Below are positions 1 to 6,055 of a stretch of 6,574 nucleotides of DNA, in pieces; position 1 is the first letter of the stretch; every line of letters begins with the position of its first letter. The DNA lies in assembly GCA_030147435.1 (NCBI GenBank), contig JASKZX010000068.1, forward strand, positions 1 through 6,574, read 5' to 3'. This stretch comes from Savagea sp. GTDB taxonomy: Bacteria; Bacillota; Bacilli; Bacillales_A; Planococcaceae. Both the position numbers and the translations under genes were made by a program. Below the pieces are notes generated by a model. The model was not told the origin of the DNA. It saw only the letters and a program-made list of their open reading frames with translations, and ran no database searches.

Positions 1-815
1 GCTTTTGCGATTTGACGCATACGTACATTATGATCTTTTGATCCTGTAAAATGGTGCAGTGCTGTTGCAAACTCTTCATCTTTTACGAAACGAAAATCAA
101 TATCGAGTAAAGCGTGCGCACGAATCGTAAATGATAGTTTCGTTCCACCTGAAGCGATCACTTCTTCAACATCGAATGCTTGTAACAGTTGATCGGTGAC
201 AAGTTTTGCTTCATTCGTTGCAACGATAAAATCTAAATCACTCGACGTTTCTTCACGACGGCGAAAACTTCCCGCAACAGAAAAGCGAATGACTTCTTCA
301 ATCGCTTCTAGTTCTTTTTCAATCGAATGTACCACTTTTTCTAAGCGCCAATACGGATGACGGTCTACTCGTTCGTTTAGTCGTTCAATTTCTACGATAT
401 AATTTTGTTCTGTCTTTTTCCCAAAACCAGATAATTGGCTCACTTTCTGTTCTTTACACGCTTCGTATAAACTTTCTAACGAATCGATCGACAATTCTTT
501 ATATAAACGTGCAATTCGCTTACCGCCTAATCCTGGCACACGGAGTAAATCGACGAGGCCACTCGGGACTTCTTCTTTTAGTTGCTCTAATGTAGAAGAT
601 TTTCCTGTTTCTAATAAATCTTTCAATACTTGACCAGTACTTTTTCCGATTCCTTTCAATTCAAACAAATCATCCATTTCATCTAAACTACGATCATCTT
701 TTTCTAGCGTATTCGCAGCTTTTCGATAGGCTTGAATTTTAAACGGATTTTCCCCAAGTAATTCTAAATATAATGCGATTTCTTCTAATGTTTGAATCAT
801 CGTTTTTTTATTCAT
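1..815 (-). CDS. polX: DNA polymerase/3'-5' exonuclease PolX, N-terminal part (runs off left edge)
   Basis: Family X DNA polymerase, a gap-filling enzyme of base excision repair. The window holds the first 271 codons plus two bases; the family is usually about 570 residues, so the C-terminal PHP nuclease domain lies beyond the left edge. Seen in order: an N-terminal helical 8-kDa-like domain (about 1-90) with helix-hairpin-helix LKGIGKSTG (53-61), further HhH-like loops VPGLGGKRI (93-101) and LSGFGKKT (128-135), then the nucleotidyltransferase core. The core motif AGSFRRREETSSDLDF (181-196) carries catalytic Asp193 and Asp195, and the third carboxylate is Asp240 in LLDIDFRFV. FTGSKDHNVRMR (256-267) is the usual family X segment after the third Asp. 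The ATG start at 815 is preceded five bases away by AAAGGGTG. In Bacillus polX lies downstream of zapA and cvpA and upstream of mutS2; here cvpA is missing. The domain identity is secure; the PHP part is inferred from the family. Confidence 0.95.
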   Translation of the reverse strand, partial: MNKKTMIQTLEEIALYLELLGENPFKIQAYRKAANTLEKDDRSLDEMDDLFELKGIGKSTGQVLKDLLETGKSSTLEQLKEEVPSGLVDLLRVPGLGGKRIARLYKELSIDSLESLYEACKEQKVSQLSGFGKKTEQNYIVEIERLNERVDRHPYWRLEKVVHSIEKELEAIEEVIRFSVAGSFRRREETSSDLDFIVATNEAKLVTDQLLQAFDVEEVIASGGTKLSFTIRAHALLDIDFRFVKDEEFATALHHFTGSKDHNVRMRQIAK

Positions 816-820
816 ATAAT

Positions 821-828
821 CACCCTTT
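821..828 (-). promoter_or_regulatory. polX ribosome binding site, abutting the terminator U-tract
   Basis: AAAGGGTG sits five bases upstream of the polX ATG. It begins directly after the T7 run of the upstream hairpin, so there is no room for a promoter between hairpin and gene. Confidence 0.7.
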
Positions 829-857
829 AAAAAAAGCTCCCGCTAAAATGGAAGCTT
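829..857 (-). terminator. Intrinsic terminator between zapA and polX
   Basis: On the minus strand AAGCTTCC (857-850) pairs with GGGAGCTT (841-834) as an 8-bp stem with one T-G wobble. The loop is ATTTTAGC (849-842), and a run of seven T (835-829) includes the last stem bases. This has the form of a Rho-independent terminator for zapA. It ends 13 bases before the polX ATG, so any polX message starting upstream must read through it. The stem is short and only moderately GC-rich, so termination may be partial. There is no matching T-run on the plus strand. Confidence 0.7.
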
Positions 858-883
858 ATATTCTTTAAACGATGACAATCGGT

Positions 884-905
884 TCAGTATCGAACGTAAC
901 ACTGA
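884..905 (-). repeat. Small inverted repeat in the zapA-polX gap
   Basis: On the minus strand TCAGTGT (905-899) can pair with ATACTGA (890-884), a 7-bp stem with one G-T wobble and an 8-base loop TACGTTCG. No T-run follows, so it is not an obvious terminator. It could be an RNA-stabilising hairpin at the zapA 3' end or chance. The rest of this gap shows no gene and no convincing promoter. Confidence 0.3.
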
Positions 906-916
906 TCGTTTTCGTC

Positions 917-1168
917 TCACTCTTCTTTGTCATCTTCTTTTGATTGTAGTTGTTTCGCTAATTTCATTCGTTCATTTTCTGTATTTAGTGCCGTAAGCAC
1001 CGCAATGCGAGTTAGATCGAGTGAAGGGTTGTTTTCACGAATAAGATGCATGGCATCATCAACATTTTTAGCGACTCGTTTAATATGTTCTGGTGACTCT
1101 GTACCTAACACTGTATATGTCTGTCCATAAATTTCAACCGTCACTCGGATTTTTTCTTCAGCGGACAA
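917..1168 (-). CDS. zapA: Cell division protein ZapA
   Basis: ZapA promotes assembly and bundling of FtsZ filaments at the division ring in the cytoplasm. The 83-residue protein matches the usual length of Bacillus ZapA. Seen: the N-terminal beta-strand signature RVTVEIYGQTYTVLG (8-22), followed by helices with HIKRVAKNVDDAMHLI (28-43), NPSLDLTRIAVLTALN (47-62) and a charged coiled-coil-like tail to the C-terminus. VEIYGQ.Y and the 'aVLTAlN' segment are characteristic of the family. The start is a TTG codon at 1168, chosen because a strong GGGGGAGGT lies seven bases upstream; the nearest upstream ATG (1190) is out of frame and would give only ten codons. The stop is TGA. The gene is divergent from rnhC and is followed on the same strand by polX after 101 bases and a terminator; the usual downstream partner cvpA is not there. 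Confidence 0.93.
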   Translation of the reverse strand: MSAEEKIRVTVEIYGQTYTVLGTESPEHIKRVAKNVDDAMHLIRENNPSLDLTRIAVLTALNTENERMKLAKQLQSKEDDKEE

Positions 1169-1175
1169 TGGCTCG

Positions 1176-1184
1176 ACCTCCCCC
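1176..1184 (-). promoter_or_regulatory. zapA ribosome binding site that fixes the TTG start
   Basis: GGGGGAGGT on the minus strand lies seven bases before the TTG codon of zapA. It lies inside the short out-of-frame ATG reading frame at 1190-1158, which itself has no ribosome binding site. Confidence 0.75.
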
Positions 1185-1207
1185 GTTCATTTTCACTTAT
1201 CGACCAT

Positions 1208-1238
1208 TTGCCGAATCGTTCGATAATCGTGATATACT
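1208..1238 (+). promoter_or_regulatory. Putative rnhC promoter
   Basis: TTGCCG (1208-1213) and TATACT (1233-1238) are separated by 19 bases, longer than the ideal 17, but the -10 box has the extended TGn form (TGATATACT), which can compensate. Transcription would begin near 1245, giving a leader of about 40 bases. The spacer contains overlapping ATCG/CGAT inverted repeats. For the opposing zapA promoter I see only weak candidates in this 118-base gap, for example a TATGAT or TAAAAT box around 1240-1255 on the minus strand without a good -35. Confidence 0.45.
1215..1229. repeat. Overlapping short palindromes in the zapA-rnhC intergenic region
   Basis: ATCGTTCGATAATCG reads as ATCG-TT-CGAT overlapping CGAT-A-ATCG. 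It lies between the putative -35 and -10 of rnhC, where a regulator could bind. The half-sites are only four bases, so chance is a fair explanation. Confidence 0.25.
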
Positions 1239-1286
1239 TAATTTTATCATAAGTTTGGAAGTTAGAGAAACGAAAGGAAGTTATTT

Positions 1287-2207
1287 ATGTCATACTTTGT
1301 CGAAGTCGCTTCAAACGAACGATTTGAACAAATCAAACGTGAGTTGCTACCATATAAAATTGAAAGAAATGCCCCTGGTGTCGTATTTGCTGCTAAAAAA
1401 GATGGTGTTTCTATTACGATGTATCGCTCGAAAAAAGTTTTATTTCAAGGAAAAAACGCAAAAACTCTTGGCGAATATTATTTTAAAGGGGAGTCGCGCA
1501 CAACTCCTCAAAAGAAACAACGAGACAATGGAGCATTACCTCCTCATTTTTCATCTCTTCCGGTATTAGGTTCTGATGAAACAGGAACGGGTGACTATTT
1601 CGGTCCGATCACAGTTGCTGCTTGTTACGTGACACCTGAACAAATAGAGATTCTTGAAATTATCGGAGTACGTGACTCGAAAGCATTAACCGATGATAAA
1701 ATGAGAGAAATGGCACCTCAAATTCGCTCCCTTTGCACACATGCGATTACTGTATTACCGATTGATCATTACAATATGTGGGTCGATGAAGGATATTCGC
1801 AAGCAAAAATAAAAGCGATTCTTCATCATGACGTATTACATCAAGTGCGTCAACAATTGAAGGCACATCCAATTACATTGATCGATCAATTTATTCAACC
1901 GTCAACTTATTTTCGATACGTCGCAGAACAAAAAGATGTCGTAAAAGAAAATGTTTACTTTGCGACAAAAGCGGAAAGTATTCATTTATCAGTAGCCGCT
2001 GCGTCTATTTTAGCGCGTGTCGCTTTTTTAGAAACGATGGACGAACTCAGCAAAAAAGTCGGTTACACTTTACCGAAAGGTGCGAGTCGTAAAGTCGATG
2101 AAGTAGCTGCAATGATTTTGCGCTCTCAAGGAAAAGAAGCATTGCAATCCGTCTCAAAATGGCATTTTAAAAACACTGAAAAAGCTTATCTTTTAATAAA
2201 ACAATGA
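1287..2207 (+). CDS. rnhC: Ribonuclease HIII
   Basis: RNase HIII cleaves the RNA strand of RNA-DNA hybrids and helps resolve R-loops and Okazaki primers. Its 306 residues are close to the Bacillus enzyme (about 310). Seen: an N-terminal TBP-like substrate-binding domain (about 1-80), typical of HIII and absent from short RNase HII, then the type 2 RNase H core. The core starts with VLGSDETGTGDYFGPI (93-108), carrying the active-site pair Asp97-Glu98 in the D-E-T/S-G-T-G-D form diagnostic of HIII. Further probable metal ligands are Asp200 (LIDQF) and Glu230 in TKAESIHLSVAAASILAR (227-244). VRDSKALTD (128-136) is the conserved RDSK segment. The ATG is preceded by GAAAGGAAG, six bases away. It is the only plus-strand gene here, divergent from zapA and convergent with pheT, and seems to be transcribed alone from its own promoter to the hairpin at 2210-2250. 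Confidence 0.96.
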   Translation: MSYFVEVASNERFEQIKRELLPYKIERNAPGVVFAAKKDGVSITMYRSKKVLFQGKNAKTLGEYYFKGESRTTPQKKQRDNGALPPHFSSLPVLGSDETGTGDYFGPITVAACYVTPEQIEILEIIGVRDSKALTDDKMREMAPQIRSLCTHAITVLPIDHYNMWVDEGYSQAKIKAILHHDVLHQVRQQLKAHPITLIDQFIQPSTYFRYVAEQKDVVKENVYFATKAESIHLSVAAASILARVAFLETMDELSKKVGYTLPKGASRKVDEVAAMILRSQGKEALQSVSKWHFKNTEKAYLLIKQ

Positions 2208-2209
2208 AT

Positions 2210-2250
2210 AAAAAGCGTTGGAGTAGGTCATTTCTACTTCAACGCTTTTT
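2210..2250. terminator. Bidirectional terminator between rnhC and pheT
   Basis: AAAAAGCGTTGGAGTAG (2210-2226) and CTACTTCAACGCTTTTT (2234-2250) form a 17-bp inverted repeat around a 7-base loop. A-tract and T-tract flank a GC-containing stem on both sides, so it can terminate rnhC on the plus strand and pheT on the minus strand. The single imperfect position is a G-U wobble in the rnhC transcript but an A-C mismatch in the pheT transcript. It starts two bases after the rnhC TGA and ends ten bases from the pheT TAA. Confidence 0.92.
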
Positions 2251-2260
2251 CGTTTATCAT

Positions 2261-4675
2261 TTATTCGCGTAATGTCGCTCCTGTTTCTTCAACAAGTGCT
2301 TTTAATACACGGTCGTGTACTTTTACAACTTCTTCATCTGTTAACGTGCGTGTCGGATCGAAATATGTGAGTGAGAATGCGAGTGATTTTTCAGCCTCTG
2401 CGACATGTTCTCCTTCATATACATCAAACACATGAACGTCACGGAGAAGTGGTTTTCCTGCTTTTTCAATAACTTCTTTAATTGTCGTTGCTGCCATATC
2501 ACGTGTAACAACGAGTGCGATATCTCGCGTGATTTTCGGATACTTCGACAATTGCTCATATTCTAATACTTCAGCATTTGTATTTAAAATCGTCTCTAAA
2601 TCTAATTCAAATACGTATGTCTTCGGAATATCGAACTCTTTTTCTACACGTGGATGAACTTCTCCGAGCATTCCGACAACATTACCGTCTAATGAAATAG
2701 ATGCGGTACGTCCTGGGTGCATATCGTCCATGACGAGACGATCAAATGTCACACGTTCTAACAGTCCGAGACGGTTGAATAACCCTTCGATAATCCCTTT
2801 TACAACGAAGAAATCAACTTCTTTCGTCTCTTTTTGCCATTCGTTATTGACCCACATTCCTGTAAGTGCACCTGATAAACGCTCAACTTCACGTGGAAGT
2901 CCGTCTTCTTCTTCACCGATATAAACAGACGATGTTTCATAAAATGCAAGGTCTGTATTTCGACGCGCTACGTTGTAAGCAATCACTTGAAGAAGGCTCG
3001 GAATGAGACTTTGACGAAGTGTGCTATGTTCTTCGCTCATCGGCATCATCAGTTGCGTCCACGTATCTGTTTCAAGTGCGAAACGTTTCGCATTTTTCTC
3101 TGACACGAGTGAATACGTCACTGCTTGGTAAAGACCTGCACCTTCTAAATAACGGCGTGCAATACGACGTTTCTCTTGATAAGGCGTTAAAAGTCCTGGT
3201 GTCGTCTCTGTTACTGGAAGTGTCATCGGAATGTTGTCGTATCCGTACATACGTGCGATTTCTTCAATGATATCTTCTTCAATTTTTAAATCTTGACGAC
3301 GTGTCGGTGCTTCAATATAAAGCATGCCGTTTTTCGCTTCAAATGGAATACGTAAACGACGTAAAATATCTTCCATTTCTTCTTGTGGAATCTTCATTCC
3401 GAGGCGGCGATTAATCGCATCTGGTGAAACGACAATCTCTTTCGGCTCTTTATCGAGTTCATCGTAAAGAACTGTGCCATCTAACACTTCTGCATTCGCG
3501 TATTTTACAAGCAATTCTACAGCACGGTCTGCTGCTTTTAATACACGATTTGGATCGACTCCTTTTTCAAAACGAGCGCTTGAATCACTGCGGAGTGCTA
3601 AGCGACTTGACGTACGACGAACATTGACAGGCTTGAAGTAAGCTGCTTCTAATACGACTGTTGTCGTCTCATCTGTTACTTCAGAGTTTGCTCCACCCAT
3701 CACTCCTGCTACTGCAATCGGTTCTTTACCGTTTGTGATGACGATATCTTCGTTCGTCAATGTACGCTCTTCGTTATCGAGTGTTTCGATTGTTTCGCCT
3801 TCTTTTGCAAGACGAACGACGATTTCTTTTGAGCCAATTTTGTCATAGTCAAATGCATGAAGCGGTTGACCATACTCTAATAAAACAAAGTTCGTAATGT
3901 CAACGACGTTATTGTGCGGACGAATACCTGCTGACATTAACGCATTTTGCATCCATTGTGGTGATGGACCTACTTGAATATTACGTAATACTTTCGCTGC
4001 GTATAATGGGTTTTCTTCTTTCGCTTCTACCGTCACATCGATGTAATCTGCTGCTTTTTCTTCTACAGTTTCGTAGCTTGGGTTCGGTAATGTTAAATCA
4101 CGGTCTAAAATCGCCGCTACTTCATAAGCAACCCCTAACATACTTAAAGCATCTCCGCGGTTCGGTGTTAAATCGAACTCATATACGACATCATTTAATC
4201 CGATGTATGGTAAAGCATTTTCTCCAACTTTCGCATCTTCTGGTAATACGTAAATCCCTTCAGCATATTCTTTCGGAACAACTTTTCCCTCAATCGCAAG
4301 TTCTTGTAAAGAACAAATCATACCGTGTGATGCTTCTCCGCGCATTTTCGCTTTTTTAATTTTGAAGTTCCCTGGAAGAACAGCTCCCGGTAAAGCAGTC
4401 ACTACTTTTTGTCCTTTAGCAACATTTGCTGCACCACAAATAATTTGTGACTCTTCTTCTGCACCGACATCGACTGTACAAATATTTAAACGGTCCGCAT
4501 TCGGGTGCTTTTCACAACTCGTCACATATCCGACGACGACATTATCCATTTGATGTGAGCGGTCAATAATCGCATCGACTTCAATTCCTGAACGTGTAAT
4601 TTTCTCTGCAAGTTCCTCGACATTTTGATCATCAATTTTTACATATTCATTTAACCAATTCGTTGATACTAACAT
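2261..4675 (-). CDS. pheT: Phenylalanine--tRNA ligase, beta subunit
   Basis: Beta subunit of the cytoplasmic alpha2-beta2 phenylalanyl-tRNA synthetase; it binds tRNA-Phe and hydrolyses Tyr-tRNA-Phe. Length (804) is the full family length. Domains seen in order: a short N-terminal region (LVSTNWLNEYV); an OB-fold tRNA-binding domain (about 40-150) with HPNADRLNICTVDVG (57-71) and IICGAANV (78-85); the B3/B4 editing region (about 165-400) with FDLTPNRGDALSMLG (167-181), VDITNFVLLEYGQPLHAFD (258-276) and AVAGVMGG (321-328); B5 (about 408-480) with APTRRQDLKIEEDIIEEI (456-473); the catalytic-like core (about 490-690) with HPGRTASI (653-660) and GEVHP (671-675); and the C-terminal ferredoxin-fold anticodon-binding domain (about 708-803) starting LSKYPKITRDIALVV. 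The ATG follows AAGGAGGA by five bases. It is separated from pheS by 11 bases, with the pheS stop overlapping its ribosome binding site, so the two are co-transcribed and probably translationally coupled. No frameshift or missing domain is visible. Confidence 0.98.
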   Translation of the reverse strand: MLVSTNWLNEYVKIDDQNVEELAEKITRSGIEVDAIIDRSHQMDNVVVGYVTSCEKHPNADRLNICTVDVGAEEESQIICGAANVAKGQKVVTALPGAVLPGNFKIKKAKMRGEASHGMICSLQELAIEGKVVPKEYAEGIYVLPEDAKVGENALPYIGLNDVVYEFDLTPNRGDALSMLGVAYEVAAILDRDLTLPNPSYETVEEKAADYIDVTVEAKEENPLYAAKVLRNIQVGPSPQWMQNALMSAGIRPHNNVVDITNFVLLEYGQPLHAFDYDKIGSKEIVVRLAKEGETIETLDNEERTLTNEDIVITNGKEPIAVAGVMGGANSEVTDETTTVVLEAAYFKPVNVRRTSSRLALRSDSSARFEKGVDPNRVLKAADRAVELLVKYANAEVLDGTVLYDELDKEPKEIVVSPDAINRRLGMKIPQEEMEDILRRLRIPFEAKNGMLYIEAPTRRQDLKIEEDIIEEIARMYGYDNIPMTLPVTETTPGLLTPYQEKRRIARRYLEGAGLYQAVTYSLVSEKNAKRFALETDTWTQLMMPMSEEHSTLRQSLIPSLLQVIAYNVARRNTDLAFYETSSVYIGEEEDGLPREVERLSGALTGMWVNNEWQKETKEVDFFVVKGIIEGLFNRLGLLERVTFDRLVMDDMHPGRTASISLDGNVVGMLGEVHPRVEKEFDIPKTYVFELDLETILNTNAEVLEYEQLSKYPKITRDIALVVTRDMAATTIKEVIEKAGKPLLRDVHVFDVYEGEHVAEAEKSLAFSLTYFDPTRTLTDEEVVKVHDRVLKALVEETGATLRE

Positions 4676-4680
4676 GTTCT

Positions 4681-4688
4681 TCCTCCTT
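4681..4688 (-). promoter_or_regulatory. pheT ribosome binding site overlapping the pheS stop codon
   Basis: AAGGAGGA is near-perfect and five bases from the pheT ATG. Its first two A are also the last two bases of the pheS TAA (4689-4687), a layout that favours re-initiation by ribosomes finishing pheS. Confidence 0.9.
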
Positions 4689-5724
4689 ATTGTTCTGTTC
4701 GATTAAATTGTGAGACGAAACGAATATCGTTTGTGAAGAAGTCTCGAATATCTTCAATTCCATAACGAAGCATCGCAATACGTTCTTGTCCCATACCGAA
4801 AGCAAATCCTGTCATTTTCGTTGAATCATACCCTGCCATTTCTAACACATTCGGGTGAACGATTCCTCCTCCGAGAATTTCAATCCAACCTGTTTTCTTA
4901 CATACGTTACATCCCGCACCTTCACATTTGAAACATGAAATATCCATTTCAACAGAAGGTTCAGTGAATGGGAAGAAACTTGGACGTAATCGAATCTCAC
5001 GATCTTCTCCAAACATTTTCTTCGCAAAAATATCTAACGTTCCTTTTAAGTCACTCATTCGAATATTTTCACCGACGACGAGTCCTTCGATTTGTGAGAA
5101 TTGGTGTGAGTGAGTGGCATCGTCCGAGTCACGACGGAACACTTTCCCTGGACAAATAATTTTGACGGGCTCGCCATTTGTTTTTTCTAATGTTCGAGCT
5201 TGTACAGGTGATGTATGCGTACGTAATAACACTTCATCGTTAATATAAAATGATGCTTGCATATCACGTGCTGGGTGATCTTGTGGCAAGTTTAACGCTT
5301 CAAAGTTGTAATAATCTTTTTCTACTTCGGGTCCTTCAACAATTTCGTATCCCATGCTGAGGAAAATATCTTCAATCTCTTCTGCGATACGTGTTAATGG
5401 GTGATGACCTCCTACTTGTACTGGTCGACCTGGAAGTGTCACATCAATCGTTTCTGCTTCTAATTGTGCATTTAACGCTTCTTCTTCTAAAATTGCTTTT
5501 CTATTTTCTAAATGTTCTGTCACTGTTTGACGGATGACATTTACGAGTTGTCCCATTTTCGGACGCTCTTCTTTCGGGAGTTTCCCCATCCCTTTTAATA
5601 ACTCTGTAATCGGTCCTTTTTTCCCTAAGTATTTCACACGAACATCGTTTAACTCTTTTGTCACTCGAGAGTTTTTAATTTCTTCAAGTGCTTGTTCTTT
5701 TAATTCATGTAATTTCTTTTCCAT
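4687..5724 (-). CDS. pheS: Phenylalanine--tRNA ligase, alpha subunit
   Basis: Catalytic alpha subunit of PheRS, a class II aminoacyl-tRNA synthetase that activates phenylalanine and charges tRNA-Phe. Length 345 is typical of Bacillus PheS. Seen: an N-terminal coiled-coil tRNA-binding arm (about 1-85, rich in Glu/Lys); class II motif 1 region from [15 protein letters not shown] (107-121) through [20 protein letters not shown]; substrate segment [11 protein letters not shown] (167-177); motif 2 [20 protein letters not shown] (195-214); and motif 3 [16 protein letters not shown] (307-322). Ala308 corresponds to the alanine that sets phenylalanine pocket size in bacterial PheS. A Cys4 cluster, C264-x2-C267-x4-C272-x2-C275, precedes GWIEILGGG and could hold a metal; this cluster is common in PheS of this group. 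The ATG at 5724 follows AAGGTAGGG by seven bases. An out-of-frame ATG at 5749, right at the terminator end, lacks a ribosome binding site. The gene is controlled by the upstream T-box and leads the pheS-pheT operon. Confidence 0.98.
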   Translation of the reverse strand: MEKKLHELKEQALEEIKNSRVTKELNDVRVKYLGKKGPITELLKGMGKLPKEERPKMGQLVNVIRQTVTEHLENRKAILEEEALNAQLEAETIDVTLPGRPVQVGGHHPLTRIAEEIEDIFLSMGYEIVEGPEVEKDYYNFEALNLPQDHPARDMQASFYINDEVLLRTHTSPVQARTLEKTNGEPVKIICPGKVFRRDSDDATHSHQFSQIEGLVVGENIRMSDLKGTLDIFAKKMFGEDREIRLRPSFFPFTEPSVEMDISCFKCEGAGCNVCKKTGWIEILGGGIVHPNVLEMAGYDSTKMTGFAFGMGQERIAMLRYGIEDIRDFFTNDIRFVSQFNRTEQ

Positions 5725-5731
5725 GAGTTTT

Positions 5732-5740
5732 CCCTACCTT
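5732..5740 (-). promoter_or_regulatory. pheS ribosome binding site
   Basis: AAGGTAGGG lies seven bases before the pheS ATG and ten bases after the T-run of the T-box terminator, so it appears in the transcript only when the terminator is bypassed. Confidence 0.7.
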
Positions 5741-5749
5741 TCTTTCCAT

Positions 5750-5790
5750 AAAAAAATCCTCGCCTCTTCTCAACTTGAGAAGGGACGAGG
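5750..5790 (-). terminator. T-box terminator (competes with antiterminator)
   Basis: CCTCGTCCCTTCTC (5790-5777) pairs with GAGAAGAGGCGAGG (5771-5758) around an AAGTT loop: 14 positions with one T-G wobble and one C-A mismatch, followed by A and seven T (5756-5750). The CCCT at 5784-5781 can instead pair with the AGGG of the T-box sequence to build the antiterminator, so the two folds exclude each other. Confidence 0.93.
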
Positions 5791-5795
5791 TTATT

Positions 5796-5809
5796 CGCGG
5801 TACCACCCT
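5796..5809 (-). promoter_or_regulatory. T-box consensus sequence / antiterminator 5' arm
   Basis: AGGGTGGTACCGCG is a full match to the T-box consensus. The bulge UGGU (5805-5802) is complementary to ACCA, the 3' end expected for tRNA-Phe with an A discriminator base, in agreement with the Phe assignment. Confidence 0.95.
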
Positions 5810-5905
5810 ACTTATTACATCAATATGTAATCAGCTTCATTCGGTTAACGGTCCGTTGCCGGCTCACCTTTACGACGAATCGGTCCTGGTGGCAGCTCGG
5901 AGGGT

Positions 5906-5908
5906 GAA
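5906..5908 (-). promoter_or_regulatory. Specifier codon UUC (Phe) in Stem I
   Basis: TTC lies on the 3' side of the internal specifier loop, followed by A and then the base helix CCCTC. It pairs with the GAA anticodon of tRNA-Phe. The overlapping UUU one base upstream is also a Phe codon, so the amino-acid assignment does not depend on the exact register. Confidence 0.8.
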
Positions 5909-6018
5909 ATTTCGATAATGCTCTTTTTAAAACACTCTCAGTCTGCGGTGTTTTTTCCCTCATAAAAAGAAACAATTATGTACTTTCCCTCTTCATTGCT
6001 TTTTACTATTCACTTGAC

Positions 6019-6047
6019 AGTATACATGATTTTGAATTGTTCGGCAA
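6019..6047 (-). promoter_or_regulatory. Promoter of the T-box-pheST operon
   Basis: TTGCCG (6047-6042) and TATACT (6024-6019) on the minus strand are 17 bases apart, a good match to the vegetative sigma-A consensus. Transcription would start near 6012, giving an untranslated leader of about 290 bases. The -35 begins eight bases after the last base of the rlmP stop codon. Confidence 0.8.
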
Positions 6048-6055
6048 CTTTCTTC

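Larger units (their letters stand above)
5750..6012 (-). ncRNA. T-box riboswitch leader (tRNA-Phe sensing) of pheST
   Basis: A cis-acting RNA that binds uncharged tRNA-Phe and then prevents premature termination. Parts, in transcript order: Stem I base helix GAGGG (5991-5987) with CCCTC (5904-5900); specifier loop with AAAGTAC on the 5' side and CGAAATTTCA on the 3' side; upper helix ATAAT (5979-5975) with ATTAT (5919-5915), then a TCTTTTT/AAAAAGA helix and a distal AAAACAC/GTGTTTT hairpin whose loop contains CGCAGACTGAGA. A region resembling Stem II/IIA-B follows (about 5900-5835). Stem III is the perfect ATTACAT-ATTG-ATGTAAT hairpin (5831-5814). Then comes the invariant T-box AGGGTGGTACCGCG (5809-5796) and the terminator. 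The 5' end is inferred from the promoter. The mechanism is established for the family; the Phe assignment rests on the UUC specifier and on pheS downstream. Confidence 0.96.

Noticed and set aside
1158..1190. Ten-codon frame starting at ATG 1190, overlapping the zapA start, as a possible leader peptide
   Set aside because: It has no ribosome binding site of its own, and its codons consist of the zapA ribosome binding site and start region.
1093..1569. 158-codon plus-strand reading frame overlapping the zapA 5' end and the start of rnhC
   Set aside because: It overlaps rnhC in another frame and zapA in antisense, has no ribosome binding site, and its translation resembles no family. rnhC has clear catalytic motifs in its own frame.
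2205..2263. The 41-base inverted repeat as a possible insertion-sequence remnant
   Set aside because: Its position between two convergent stop codons and its flanking A/T tracts are fully explained by a bidirectional terminator.
3958..4359. 133-codon plus-strand reading frame inside pheT
   Set aside because: It is antisense to the well-conserved tRNA-binding and editing regions of pheT, is Leu/Ser/His-rich as expected of a complement-strand frame, and has no ribosome binding site.
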